A DNA stretch of 64,000 nucleotides from Gelatoporia subvermispora B (taxonomy: Eukaryota; Basidiomycota; Agaricomycetes; Polyporales; Gelatoporiaceae). Positions 1 to 10,159 of this stretch are shown here, one piece after another. The stretch is from NCBI GenBank assembly GCA_000320605.2, contig KB445795.1, positions 118,864-182,863 of the forward strand. Reading direction: 5' to 3'. A model generated the notes under the pieces. It did no database searches. It was not told the DNA's origin and saw only the letters and a list, made by a program, of their open reading frames with translations. The number at the start of each line of letters is the position of its first letter. The first letter of the stretch is position 1. A program made the position numbers and the translations under genes.

Positions 1-551
1 CGTGGCTTGCATCGCCTCATGTGAACGCTCAAATGATAAACGCGTATGGCCAGTGGCCACTGGTCCATCGGCCGGGAACTCGCAGCCTCATGCAGCTGCA
101 GGATTCATGGAAGACAGGCACATGAATGGAGCCGGTGCGTGTACTTCATGCCGACGTGATTCGGACGCAGTACTGAGCGGCCGCACAAGCCTGATCATAG
201 AGCTCAAGTTGAGGAGAGCGAGATGGGCAGATGTTGCTGCTACGGTGTATTTCAAGCCCATGTCGTGCCGCGATGAGCCAGTGGGAGGATGTAGGTCTTA
301 CCAGCGAGTCTGGACTCTATTGCATGCGAGGCTGATAGGACGCGAGAAGTCGGGCGTGCGCAGCTCTTTGAGTTCCGGTGACACAAGGTGTGCGGGTAGC
401 TGTCATCTATCATCCTCGAAGGTCACGTCACGGTTCGTTTCTCTCTCCGGATACGAATCGCCGGAACAATGTCGTTCGAACCCGGAACTCATGCATTCAC
501 GCATCGAACTGCAGCCACGAATCAACCTTGCCCAGAAATTTTTCATTGCGT
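1..551. other. Left flank of the retrotransposon, no supported gene
   Basis: One 185-codon open frame crosses this stretch, but its translation has no recognisable domain, is rich in Ser, Arg and Cys, and ends at the LTR border, so I do not call it. Bases 9-33 match 37022-37046 at 24 of 25 positions, which suggests a dispersed repeat. The last four bases, GCGT (548-551), recur immediately after the right LTR and look like the target-site duplication of the Ty3 element. Confidence 0.5.
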
Positions 552-722
552 TGGAGTAGGAGCGCTGGGAGAGGGAGCGAGGGCGAGGGAGTAGCAGATT
601 AGTCAGCGGATGAGTCAGCGAGGCGAGCGCCCAGAGTAGGACGAGGACTGCGTATGTAGCAGGGGCACATCATCATCGATCAGAGCTGTTCCACGAGAGT
701 CCATCGCCCCCTGGCTACTCCA
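552..722 (+). repeat. 5' LTR, 171 bp
   Basis: It is the same as 18342-18512 over its full length as far as I can align by eye. The ends form an 8-bp inverted repeat, TGGAGTAG and CTACTCCA, which includes the usual TG...CA. It is short for a Ty3 LTR. No clear TATA box is visible, so where transcription starts cannot be told from the sequence. Confidence 0.92.
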
Positions 723-725
723 TCG

Positions 726-740
726 TGGTGACGAGAGCGG
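726..740 (+). other. Candidate primer-binding site
   Basis: Three bases after the 5' LTR comes TGGTGACGAGAGCGG. It begins with TGG, as expected for pairing to the CCA end of a tRNA primer, and sits where a primer-binding site should be. I could not assign the tRNA; it does not match the initiator-methionine end used by yeast Ty3. The position supports the call more than the sequence does. Confidence 0.5.
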
Positions 741-824
741 TACGCGAGACCAGCACGTCACATCGCATCCACAGCATACAAGCTGTCCAAGCTCCCGACC
801 ATACCACCCGGCCCCTACCCAGTC

Positions 825-2540
825 GTGGAGGGTGAGCGACGAACAATCAGAGACCACCATCGCACCACAGTGCGCCTACGGGACGAACGGGGACGCTACG
901 CCAAGTCGGGAGGTTCTACACCCTCGACGACTGATAATACGAGACCACCAACACCCGTAGACACTAACCCGCCAACGAGAGACGTGTCGCAGCCCAGACG
1001 GCCTGACGCATCCACCAACACTAGCGCGATTGACTTGCCCGACGACTTCACCCTCGGAAGCCCCTGGTCTCACCTTGGTCTCAGCCTCCCGCCTTCCTTA
1101 TCGCATACCCCGATCGACTCATCAGCGCTGTCACCAGCACGATCACTGTCTACACTTCCTAGCCAAACAACTCCTGCTACGTCGCCAGCACCTCAAGAGC
1201 TACACCCACCAGCACCCGCCATCGCACCACTGCTTGCACCACAACGAATCACCCTATCGGACGCAATAGCGCCAACGAGCACAATCCTGATGGCTCAGCC
1301 CCACCCAAGGTTCGACGGCGAGTCGCCAGATCTCGACCCCGAAACGTTTGTCCAGGACATCACCCTGAACACGATCAATTTCACGGACGCAAAACGGATC
1401 GAGTATGCCGGAGGATGCTTTCCCCCCCGCACCACGGCTCGCAGATGGTTCACGAACTTACCGTCTGACCAAAAGCTCACATGGGAAAAATTCCTTGCCG
1501 CATTCGATGCCGAATGGCCACCTGCCCCGGAGGAGACGGTAGGACCGGCCGAGGCTGCTCGTATGGTCAAGAATCGCTCCATCGACGTGTCGAAGCTCGG
1601 AACGTACGACACTTCGGGCGACACTGCGGTCGCGTATCACAAGCAGTGGGCACGGGAAATCACCCACATCGCACGCAAGTACGGCGCGCCGGACTCATGC
1701 GCCATTGACACACGCGAGCAGTTGCCCGAGACGCTTCGGTCCATGATACCAGCCTCAGTCGCCACGTGGGCGAGCTTCAAGCGCGAAATGGAGAAAGTCG
1801 ACACAGCAACCCTGAAGGAACGCGTCGAGGAAGCACGACGCCGTGACGAGGAAACACAGCGCGTCAGCCGCATGGCGGAGGAAGCTCGACGCCATGCAGA
1901 AGAGACCCGCCAGCTCCTAATGTCGCCAACGTCCGCACTGCGCCGCAGCATGCAAAACATCTCGATCAGCAACCAGGCACCGCGTGCTCCCCGGAACAAT
2001 GCCAACGCCCTGCGCCCGCCCGATCGCGACCCGTTCAGCACCGACAGCACGATGCATCCAAACAACATATTCAGCGGCATGCAGCGACCGCAGGGCCCAA
2101 ATCGCACATACACCGAGCGGTTGGCCACCATGCAGGCCAACCTGCCGAAGCACCACGACGATACGGAGCGCGGACGTCAGGAATACCAAGCTCAGGTGGC
2201 CAAATGGCTGACGGACCACCCGGGCCAAGATCCTAACAAAACGCGACCATTCCCCCTAACACCAGGCACCGCAGCCTTAGGCTCGCGGGAATGTTACAAG
2301 TGCGGACGCGCGGGCCACATGGGACGCGCATGCACTGCAACGTCGCTGATTCCAGAGCGCGAGGGAACCTGGCGCGCACGCGCCGGAGCAATCATTCGAG
2401 GCGCCGCCCCACGCAACGATGTCCGGGCCGTCCATGAGGTCTCCATTCAAGGACGGGACTTTGTGTTGGTGCCGCGCGAGGCGTTCGAGGACGAGATTGC
2501 TGGGTGGCAGCAGGGAAACGAGTATGGGCCGGCAGCTTAG
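825..2540 (+). CDS. gag: Gag polyprotein of the Ty3 element
   Basis: Structural protein that packages element RNA into virus-like particles. About 155 N-terminal residues rich in Ser, Thr and Pro precede a retrotransposon Gag core (nt about 1290-1680, with WTNL/F...AAF-type motifs). An Arg/Glu-rich helical stretch follows (nt 1780-1920), then a CCHC zinc knuckle, CYKCGRAGHMGRAC, at nt 2293-2334. The frame is open from 732, but the first in-frame ATG is at 1290. Translation of the N-terminal part would therefore need a non-AUG start such as the GTG at 825, or a spliced leader. The 1290 ATG still gives the whole core and knuckle. The gene overlaps pol by 37 nt in the -1 frame. Confidence 0.85.
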   Translation: MEGERRTIRDHHRTTVRLRDERGRYAKSGGSTPSTTDNTRPPTPVDTNPPTRDVSQPRRPDASTNTSAIDLPDDFTLGSPWSHLGLSLPPSLSHTPIDSSALSPARSLSTLPSQTTPATSPAPQELHPPAPAIAPLLAPQRITLSDAIAPTSTILMAQPHPRFDGESPDLDPETFVQDITLNTINFTDAKRIEYAGGCFPPRTTARRWFTNLPSDQKLTWEKFLAAFDAEWPPAPEETVGPAEAARMVKNRSIDVSKLGTYDTSGDTAVAYHKQWAREITHIARKYGAPDSCAIDTREQLPETLRSMIPASVATWASFKREMEKVDTATLKERVEEARRRDEETQRVSRMAEEARRHAEETRQLLMSPTSALRRSMQNISISNQAPRAPRNNANALRPPDRDPFSTDSTMHPNNIFSGMQRPQGPNRTYTERLATMQANLPKHHDDTERGRQEYQAQVAKWLTDHPGQDPNKTRPFPLTPGTAALGSRECYKCGRAGHMGRACTATSLIPEREGTWRARAGAIIRGAAPRNDVRAVHEVSIQGRDFVLVPREAFEDEIAGWQQGNEYGPAA

Positions 2541-5076
2541 AGGACAGCTGTACGGCCCGCGACCATGTTGATTCTCCACGATTCCAAGTCCCCGACCGAA
2601 AGGTGCCCTCGATCGGGGACATCTCTTCCGTGCGGCCCCCTGCCCATACTCGCGCGTACGCTACACTACCCGCTCCCGATTGTACTTACACTGACGGAGA
2701 AATACACGAGATCCATGATTTGTACGCAGTGTGTATGGACCAGGCCCAGCAGGCAGACCGACCACCGACCCACGACGTGCCCTTCTTACATCAGCTGGCA
2801 CTGATCCAACCTACGGGCGAAGTCGTTCGCATGCGGGCGCTCTTCGACGACGGCGCAATGATCAATGCCATGTGCTCCGACATGTGGCAGAACGTTCGAC
2901 ACCGCCTCGGACAATTACAACCCACCAGACGACAACTCCGCATGGCGAACGGTTCGGTTGTCCCGTCGGAAGGCTACTGGGAGGGTACCATCGAACTGGC
3001 TGGTGCAAGAGTACGTAGTTCATTTGACGTGTTCTCTAGTGGCGGCTCGTGGTCCTTCTTAGCAGGGAAACCGCTCTTGCGAGCGTTTAAGGCTGTGCAC
3101 AATTACGCAACCGACCAGCTGCTCATCCCCCAAGACGACGGCACCACCGCCTGCATCAAGAACCAGATCGAGGCAACACCAGACGTGGCCCTGCTGGATG
3201 CCCATGGAATGCCACGCACGCTCGATGTCAAAGCGTGCTTACACGCTGACCAGCGATCCCAACCACCGCCCGCAAGACAGCGGGCCCCACAGGTCACGAT
3301 AGAAGACGTCGACGATGACCCGCAAGGCACTGCGGACCGAGACGGGCCGGACCTGGGTCCCTCACGGCCATCGGTATTCGCGACGTCAGCACACGACAGT
3401 ATATACACACGCACAACGAACCCGCAGAACCCAGCACGCGTCGACGCAATCATGCAAGCTGTCAGTATCGGACCTGACCTGTCCGAAGATCAGCGCGCGA
3501 AAGTACGTTCACTCATCGCCGAATTCGCTGATTGTTTCGCACTCGCCGTCTCCGAGGTCACTCCAGTCAAAGACGCTGTCCACAAGCTCCACATACCCGA
3601 GGGCGCCACGTTCTCACGAAAAGTACATCAACGGCCGCTCACGCCACCGCAAAAAGAGTATCTACATAAAAAGATCGACGAGCTACTCGCCGCAGGCATC
3701 ATCAAACACTGCGACCCCTCGCAAGTGCGGTGTGTATCGCCGGTCACCCTGGCACAGAAGGCCCATGAGCCTGGCGGGCTCACACTCGACGAGTTGCAAC
3801 ACCGGGTTAACGATTAGTGTGTCGCAGCAGGCCTCGAGCCCGGTTCTGACATGCCCCCACGACCAGATTCCCAAGATCACCCGCGCGATGACAACGCCAC
3901 CCAGAAGTGGCGCATATGCCAGAACTTCGGCGAGCTCAACAGAGTCACCGAGATAGCGCCCATGCCGCAAGGCGACTTGCGCTTGAAGCAACAGCGGCTC
4001 AGTGGGCATCGCTGGATATGTACCCTGGACTTTGCGTCCGGGTTCTACGCTGTCACCATGCACCCCGAGTCGCGACCCTACACGTGCTTCTACGTAGAGG
4101 GCCGCGGCTATTTCTGGTTCGTTCGGATGCCCTTTGGACTTACCGGGGCTCCCTCTGCGTTCGCGGAGATGACGGCAACACACCTCCACGACCTGCTGAC
4201 GGCAGGTGACATGGAGTTGTTTGTCGATGACGGGGGCGCCGCGGGGGATGACTTCGAGGAACTTCTCGGGTGACTGCGCACCATCTTAGGGCGCGTGCGA
4301 GAACGCGGCCTCTCGCTCAGTCCATCGAAGTCTCTGTTCTTCGCCACGGAGACGGTATTTGCGGGCGCAACCGTAGGACCCAAGGGTGTTACCCCGGACC
4401 TATCGAAGCTCACGGCCATTGTGGACTGGGAACGGCCGAGAGACGCGATGGCGCTGGCGTCCTTTTTGGGCCTAACCAGCCATTTTCGGGACCTCATCCG
4501 TAATTATGCACGGGTAGAGGGTCCTCTGCGGAACCTCCTGAAAGCTGTAGATATCCCTAAAGTTTGTTCGAAAACCACCTACCGGCGCATCCTGCAACAA
4601 CATTCGCTGGATGACCGGTGGACTCCTCAACATACCAACACGTTTCTGGAGTTGAAGAGGATCCTTACCTCGGAACCGGTGCTCCGGTGCCCCAAATGGG
4701 ACGGCACACCATTCATCGTAACTACGGATGGCTGCCAGGACGGCTTCAGCGCCGTCCTGATGCAGCGCTTCACCACTGTTCTCCCGAGCGGACGCACGGT
4801 CGAACGGCTGCACCCCGTGGCGTTCGCATCGAAGCGGACATCTTCATCAGAAGAACGCTACAAGCCGTTTATTCTCGAATTCGCGGCGCTCAAGTTCGGA
4901 CTGGACAAGTTTTCGGACATCATCTGGGGCTTTCCCGTTGAGCTGGAAACGGACTGTCAAGCCCTCAGGTACGTATTGATGAATGACCGGCTGAACGCCG
5001 CACACGCCAGATGGAGAGACAGCATCCTCGCACACCACATCACGGACGTCCGGCACGTGCCAGGCCGCATTAATGT
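2504..5076 (+). pseudogene. pol: Pol, 5' part: protease, reverse transcriptase, RNase H (two in-frame stops)
   Basis: The frame is -1 relative to gag. An aspartic-protease-like motif, LFDDGAMINAM, lies at nt about 2845-2880 (DDG where DSG/DTG is usual). RT follows, with the RICQNFGELN region at about 3913 and the catalytic box FVDDGG at about 4221. RNase H starts at TTDGCQDGFSAVLM (about 4720) and runs to the transposon junction at 5076. The frame is continuous except for TAG at 3815-3817 and TGA at 4271-4273. Each lies between well-conserved coding stretches and could come from one C-to-T change. The coding sequence resumes in frame at 15911. No conserved block seems to be missing, so the stops and the 10.8-kb insertion are the only visible lesions. 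Confidence 0.85.
2513..2558 (+). promoter_or_regulatory. Programmed -1 ribosomal frameshift module (gag-pol)
   Basis: The gag/pol overlap holds the slippery heptamer G GGA AAC (2513-2519), in register with the gag codons as X XXY YYZ. After a 6-nt spacer comes an inverted repeat: GGGCCG (2526-2531) pairs with CGGCCC (2553-2558), and CAGCT (2533-2537) pairs with AGCTG (2546-2550), giving an 11-bp stem with a small bulge. The gag stop (2538-2540) lies in the loop. A -1 slip moves directly into the pol frame. All three parts of a canonical signal are present at the expected spacing. Whether it works was not tested. Confidence 0.82.
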
Positions 5077-5087
5077 TGTCCGACAAC
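5077..5087 (+). repeat. Left terminal inverted repeat of the Plavaka element
   Basis: TGTCCGACAAC pairs with the right end at 15898-15908 with a single mismatch at the fifth base. The adjacent 5075-5076 GT is the target duplication. The following 250 bp carry scattered GATAAG and TTATG motifs that recur at the other end. Confidence 0.8.
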
Positions 5088-5335
5088 CAAAAGCTACCTT
5101 ATATGGCCAAGATGCTGATAAGGTACTCACGAGGAGTTCCTTCGATCTTGCACGACCATTTTGGTCCATGATAAGATCTCTGCTTATGTAACCGATCGCA
5201 CGATCCCGGGAGTCGCCTCTAAGGGAGTTGAACCATCTCGCACGCTCTCTCACACCCCCGCTATCGCCTCAAACCAGTCGGGCTCGTATATACTGTAATG
5301 CTGTGAGTCCATAGCTCGTTTGTAGGACGCTTGTA

Positions 5336-8300
5336 GTGACTGTTGATGCACGTGGACCGCAGAGAATGATACCCCGCAGCCCCCGCCGTAAGGTCTCCGG
5401 TGCCCGAGCCAGCAAAGCTCCGAAACAACCATGCGAGATCTGTGGTATCCATATCGCAGCGTCCGGCATGCATAATCACAAGAAAGCTTGCCTCCGCAAC
5501 CGTCAAGGAAGGGACCGCGATGCGTATATCATGCACCTGACAGAGGTCCAGGAGTACCAGGAGGGTGAGTTGCAGATTCCTTATCAATTCCCCATGCACG
5601 CTCGATCGAGGTGCATCAGATCGTTGTTCGGACTGTGCGATTGCAGCTGGGTGCTGCAGGTGTTCATCACCCGGGAACCATGCGTTCTCGGTGATGAAGG
5701 ACCTGCTGCACAAGGTGTTCGCTTTTGAACGGTACCATACATGGTACCAGAGAAGTCGCCAGTGTCTCGTGCACTTTGCACGTCGTAGCGTGCGCGTCAG
5801 GTGGGCGTGTGCCAGCATGTGTGCCTGCGCGTACAGGGATGCTAATCGAGCAGTGAACATCACTTCGATTTGTGCGATAACGAGCAAATTATTGCAGAGC
5901 GCTGATGTGGTATGACAGCTGCAATACTCGAGAGCGGTTATGCGCCTGCTGATATGTATATGCCACTGGTCGATACACCATCTGCCACTGGTTCATCAGG
6001 TATGCCCTGTCCGAAAGCCTTATAGAATGTTCTAATCCCTGGCAGTACCTTCTCGCAACCCGTCTGCGCCCGCAACTCGAGACAATTCTCCCGCTCCCTC
6101 CACTATATCAACCCCTCCTGATCCTGCCCCTACCGCCACTCGTAGCACCCGCTCTACTCCCGCCAATGCTGTTGATCCTCCCATTTCCGCTCGTCGTGCC
6201 CGTCCGACTAATGTCGCTCGTTCCACTCCTGCCACCGATCTACCGGACCCTACTAAGCCCGTCGACCCAAACGACAGCAAATACGGCCTGGACGACATCT
6301 TCGTCCAGTATCATCCTCATAGCCAGACGCCTTCGCATGTCACGCCGCTCGAAGATTTCACACGCACGCCGGTACTTCATGAAATCCCGCGGCCGTATGG
6401 AACACCGTGGGCACCCTTCGCGACACGAACAGACTTTGAGTTCGCGGATTTGTGCCGGAGGTGTCAGATCGGTAGCAAAGCTACCGATGAGCTCATCCAA
6501 CTCATCCGCGGCATCGCTGAGGACCGCAGCTCCTTCACCTTGCGTTCCGAAGCAGACCTCGCAAGTGTTTGGGAAGCTGCTGCTAGGTCTCGTACCGCAG
6601 TAAGCATTGGGTTCTGGTTTTAGTATACCATGGTTGATGTATCTACGTCGCGTGTAGTTTGAGAATGCAACAATTACTGCAAAGCTCCGGAATGTGGAGC
6701 ACAACTATGAAATGTACTACCGACCGATATGGGAATGGGTAAAGGATTTAGTGAGCGACCCGACGCTTGCCCCACACTTCAATTGGGATGCGCAGAAGCT
6801 CCATATTTTTGATGGAAGTTCGTGGGTCCGCTTTCGAGATGAGCCGTGGACTGCGGATCGTTGGTGGGAGCTTCAAGTGCGTGAGCAACCTGTGTGTGCT
6901 CGATGTTCTTAACTGTGTAAAATAGTCAGAACTTCCGGAAGGAGCCAACATGGTTGGCATCATCTTCTATGCAGACAAAACAAATCTCACAACATTCGGA
7001 GACCAAAAAGGCTACCCAATTGTCGTTCGATGTGCCAATCTACCCGTCCACATACGGAATAGCAATGGACATGGTGGGGGACGAGTGGTCGGATGGCTTC
7101 CAATTGTAGGTTGTTACAGCAGGTTGAGGTGATGAAGTGCAGCATTCACGGGCTGATTGTAGGTTGACGGAGACACTTCGCGTGACTCTTTTGAGGAAGC
7201 TGACTTTAAGCGCATCATCTGGCACGAAGCCTCATGGAAGTGTCTCGAGTCGCTCATTGGCCCCGCGCAGTTTGGCGAGTGGATGAAGGCAGGAGATGGG
7301 GTTAATCGCTGGTTATTCCCTGTAATTATTCTCGTGTCTTCAGACTACGAGGAGCAGTATGTTCTTCTTTCTAGTTATCTCACAACTATTCATGTCATTT
7401 GCAGGTGTGTCATTGCTGGCAATCGTGGTACGAGGTGTCTTAAACCTTGCTGCGTGTGTTATACTCTGCGTGATATGCTCTTTCACTATCAAGAACATTT
7501 TGTTAAACGAACACATGAAGAGTCCCAACAGCGATATCGGGAGGCACAGGCACTACTGTCGAAAACTGCAAGAAATGAATATCTCAAGCCATTTGGATTG
7601 CGTTTTGTCAATGTACGTTGTTTACACTTTTGCTCTCTAAGTTACTCAAATACTAAAATCATTGGAGAATGTTTTTTGGAGAATACCTCACCTGAACATC
7701 TACTCTGCGCTGTCATTTGACCGACTGCATACAAACCATCTCGGCATTTGGAAGACACATCTATGGGCGGAGCTCAAACAGTATATACTCAGCATGGGAG
7801 TAAATGCAGAACGCACTGTCAATCAGCAGTACGTAGCTGATTCTTTTTCATAACTTTGTCATATTTATATTCCATAGATGTGATTTATTCCCTCGCTGGC
7901 GGAACTTGAAGCATATCGCTAGCATCACAAATGTCACATTTTCAGATGGATCAACGTACGAAGATATGTCAAAGGTGCCGTAGTCTGTTCAGTTGTACAG
8001 TACCAGATCGCTAGCCTGTCACTATGCCTATAAGTTTCTCAAGCTTCTAGGCACAGGCACAGGTTGACGTGACTACCAAACTGATACTTGTGGCACATGG
8101 ATGCACACAGAGTTGAGCGCAATGTCACGTAGTGCTTTGCACGGGTCTACCCCCGGGTACTAGCACTATGACCTGTACCTGTACCCGTGGAGGGTAGAGA
8201 CCCGCGCGCACAGGTACAGGTATGTGAAGCGCTGGACGGGGGGTGTCCAAGCGCCCTTCACAACGCTGCGGCGGCGTAAAAATGGTATGGAGAGTACACT

Positions 8301-9642
8301 ATATTTACTGATGTGATATAGATTATATTATTTATCACGCATAATATCATCAATGAAGATGAACATCCTCAAGGCTATGCCCTCCTAAAGTGTATTCGAT
8401 CATATCTTAATATCGATCTTTATCTATCATTCGAAGTTCAAACAGACACATCAATTGAAGCAGCTCGCGCAGAGCTTAAATTATTTATGCAGCTTCTCGC
8501 AGTATGTTCCGCAATCACGTATAAAGCATAAGCTCACAAAGTTATAAGGACTACATATCAATGGTTCCCGCCCTCGAATCAACAAAGGACTGGAATTTTC
8601 CGAAGATTCATCTTCTCATGCATTCAATCGATGACATGTTAGCTAAAGGTGCAACGCGCAATATGAATACAAAGCCAAATGAACAACTCCATCATATTCT
8701 CAAATCGACATATCAGAATATGACGAACTTCAAAAACGTCGCAACACAGGTAAGACCAATTGTGTGAATCATTCAAAAATAATAATAATCTCTCAGATTC
8801 TGCATCATGAACATCGGAATTATGTTGCTGAGCACATCCGTGCTATCCTTAAATCCTGCGACGAGTTTGACAAGGCTGCAACTGATGCGAAACACGATGC
8901 GGGGCCACTTTTACGCCGGAATCAGTTTGGGAATGTGACCCTTGGTTCCCAGAAGCGTCCTATCACACTCGGAATGTTAGAGTCGGAGCGCAGAACTGAT
9001 CGGGCGTTCTCGGGCTTCCGACGGAAGCTCACTCAATATGTGACAAGTTACTTTGCGCTGCATAACCTTCCTCTTCCGCCTGATGGCATCAAGCTGATGG
9101 CAAACACTAAGGTAGGCAGTGCTCTGTATGCCATGTAAGAATTATGCTCGCTGCATGCTTATCGGTCTGAATGACAGATTACCGAATTTCAACTACTCAA
9201 AACTTATTTTACTTCCACTATCGACTGGCGGATTGACGACAATTACCTTCATTCGTCGCCTAGTTTTCACGGTAACCCTCGCTACGACACTGTGATGGTG
9301 TCAACAGTTAATGAAAATTCCGACGAGTGGCACTATTTTGCACAGCTTTTGTTTATGTTTACCCTTGAGATCCACGGCACTCATCACCCCTTTGCTCTCG
9401 TTCATCCTTATGATGCTCGCATCGAGACATTCCCCAAGAAGGACACGGATTTGGGATTTTATCGGGTGCGCCAACGCAATACGTATGATTCGCACTTCAT
9501 TTCTCTCCGCGCAGTTATTCGTGGTGTCGTAGCTGTGTCAACCTTTGACACTGACAACGACTTCTTCATTGTGGACTCCATAGACCCGGACATTTTCTTA
9601 CGATTACGCAACCTGTATGATAACTCGGAGGATCCAGCATAG
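5336..9642 (+). CDS. Plavaka-family transposase, multi-exon
   Basis: DNA-cutting enzyme of the element. The first exon (5336 to about 5560) carries a zinc-finger-like C-x2-C...H-x-H-x4-C motif (CEICGIHIAASGMHNHKKAC). Later exons contain conserved Plavaka blocks: a Pro-rich lead and WAPFATRTDFEFAD (about 6030-6600); YYRPIWEW and WDAQKL (6717-6880); the first catalytic-Asp block FYADKTNLTTFG and GGGRVVGWLPI (6940-7107); WHEASWKCLES and SSDYEEQ (about 7215-7357); FDRLHTNHLGIWKTHLW (about 7720-7770); then HPQGYALLKCIRSYLN (8371-8420), WNFPKIHLLMHSIDDMLAKGATRN and TKPNEQLHH. The last exon (about 9178-9642) is a C-terminal acidic region. Exons stay open between consensus introns, so the gene may be intact. 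Exact exon ends in 5560-6030 and 7100-7860 are uncertain. It runs first in the element, as is common. Confidence 0.8.
7975..8321. repeat. Oversized transposase intron holding a palindromic insertion
   Basis: Neighbouring introns are 50-70 bp, but this one is 347 bp, from GTGCCG after EDMSK to TATAG before an ILFITHNI exon; in related proteins these two blocks adjoin. Inside is an imperfect inverted repeat: GGGTCTACCCCCGGGTAC (about 8143-8160) faces GTACCCGTGGAGGGTAGAGACCC (about 8181-8203). ACCTGTACCTGT (about 8171) also faces ACAGGTACAGGT (about 8210). This looks like a small foldback (MITE-like) insertion that splicing may remove. Confidence 0.55.
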
Positions 9643-10159
9643 CTACGTACTACGATACAATGCCTGTTCACAATCAAAATTGGTGATGAGAACCGGCATA
9701 AGAATCTATGTTGGCTCTGGTGCGCTCTTGAGTTCAGTCAGTGACGACTGACAAGTACATCCATCAGGAAAGTCCCTCAGATTGTACCGCATACAGGACC
9801 GAGAACAAGCGCCGACTCCGAATCAGCCACCGCGCTAAGTCCTCTTACAAGTTGCCTGAGACAGTCATTTCTGCATGCCTGACCATTGGCCCCGGATCCT
9901 CTGCTTCAGTTATTACTTCCGTTCTTGTGCTTCTCTAACGATGTCTCTCTGTTTTGCGTGTATCTGCATCGCGGCGGTCGCGTGCTCAGTTGGGCGGTCT
10001 GGCGCCATCTGTCAGAGATCTGAGGCTTTTGTCTGCTTCACCCAGCCGCTCGTACTACAATAAATACCAAGTCTCGACTCGGAATATCAAAGAGCGTCGC
10101 TGGATACTGGTCTTGTATCTCTGTGCGGCCGCCGGCAGTCTCAAACGTACTCTCTAGAC
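9643..10159. other. Gap between transposase and SF3B1 segment
   Basis: I see no conserved domain here. Short open frames exist, but none joins convincingly to the gene on either side. It could hold the transposase terminator and the decayed N-terminal part of the copied SF3B1 gene, whose low-complexity N-terminus is poorly conserved. Confidence 0.4.

Noticed and set aside
2..559. 185-codon ORF at the window start
   Set aside because: No domain and unusual composition; it ends at the LTR border.
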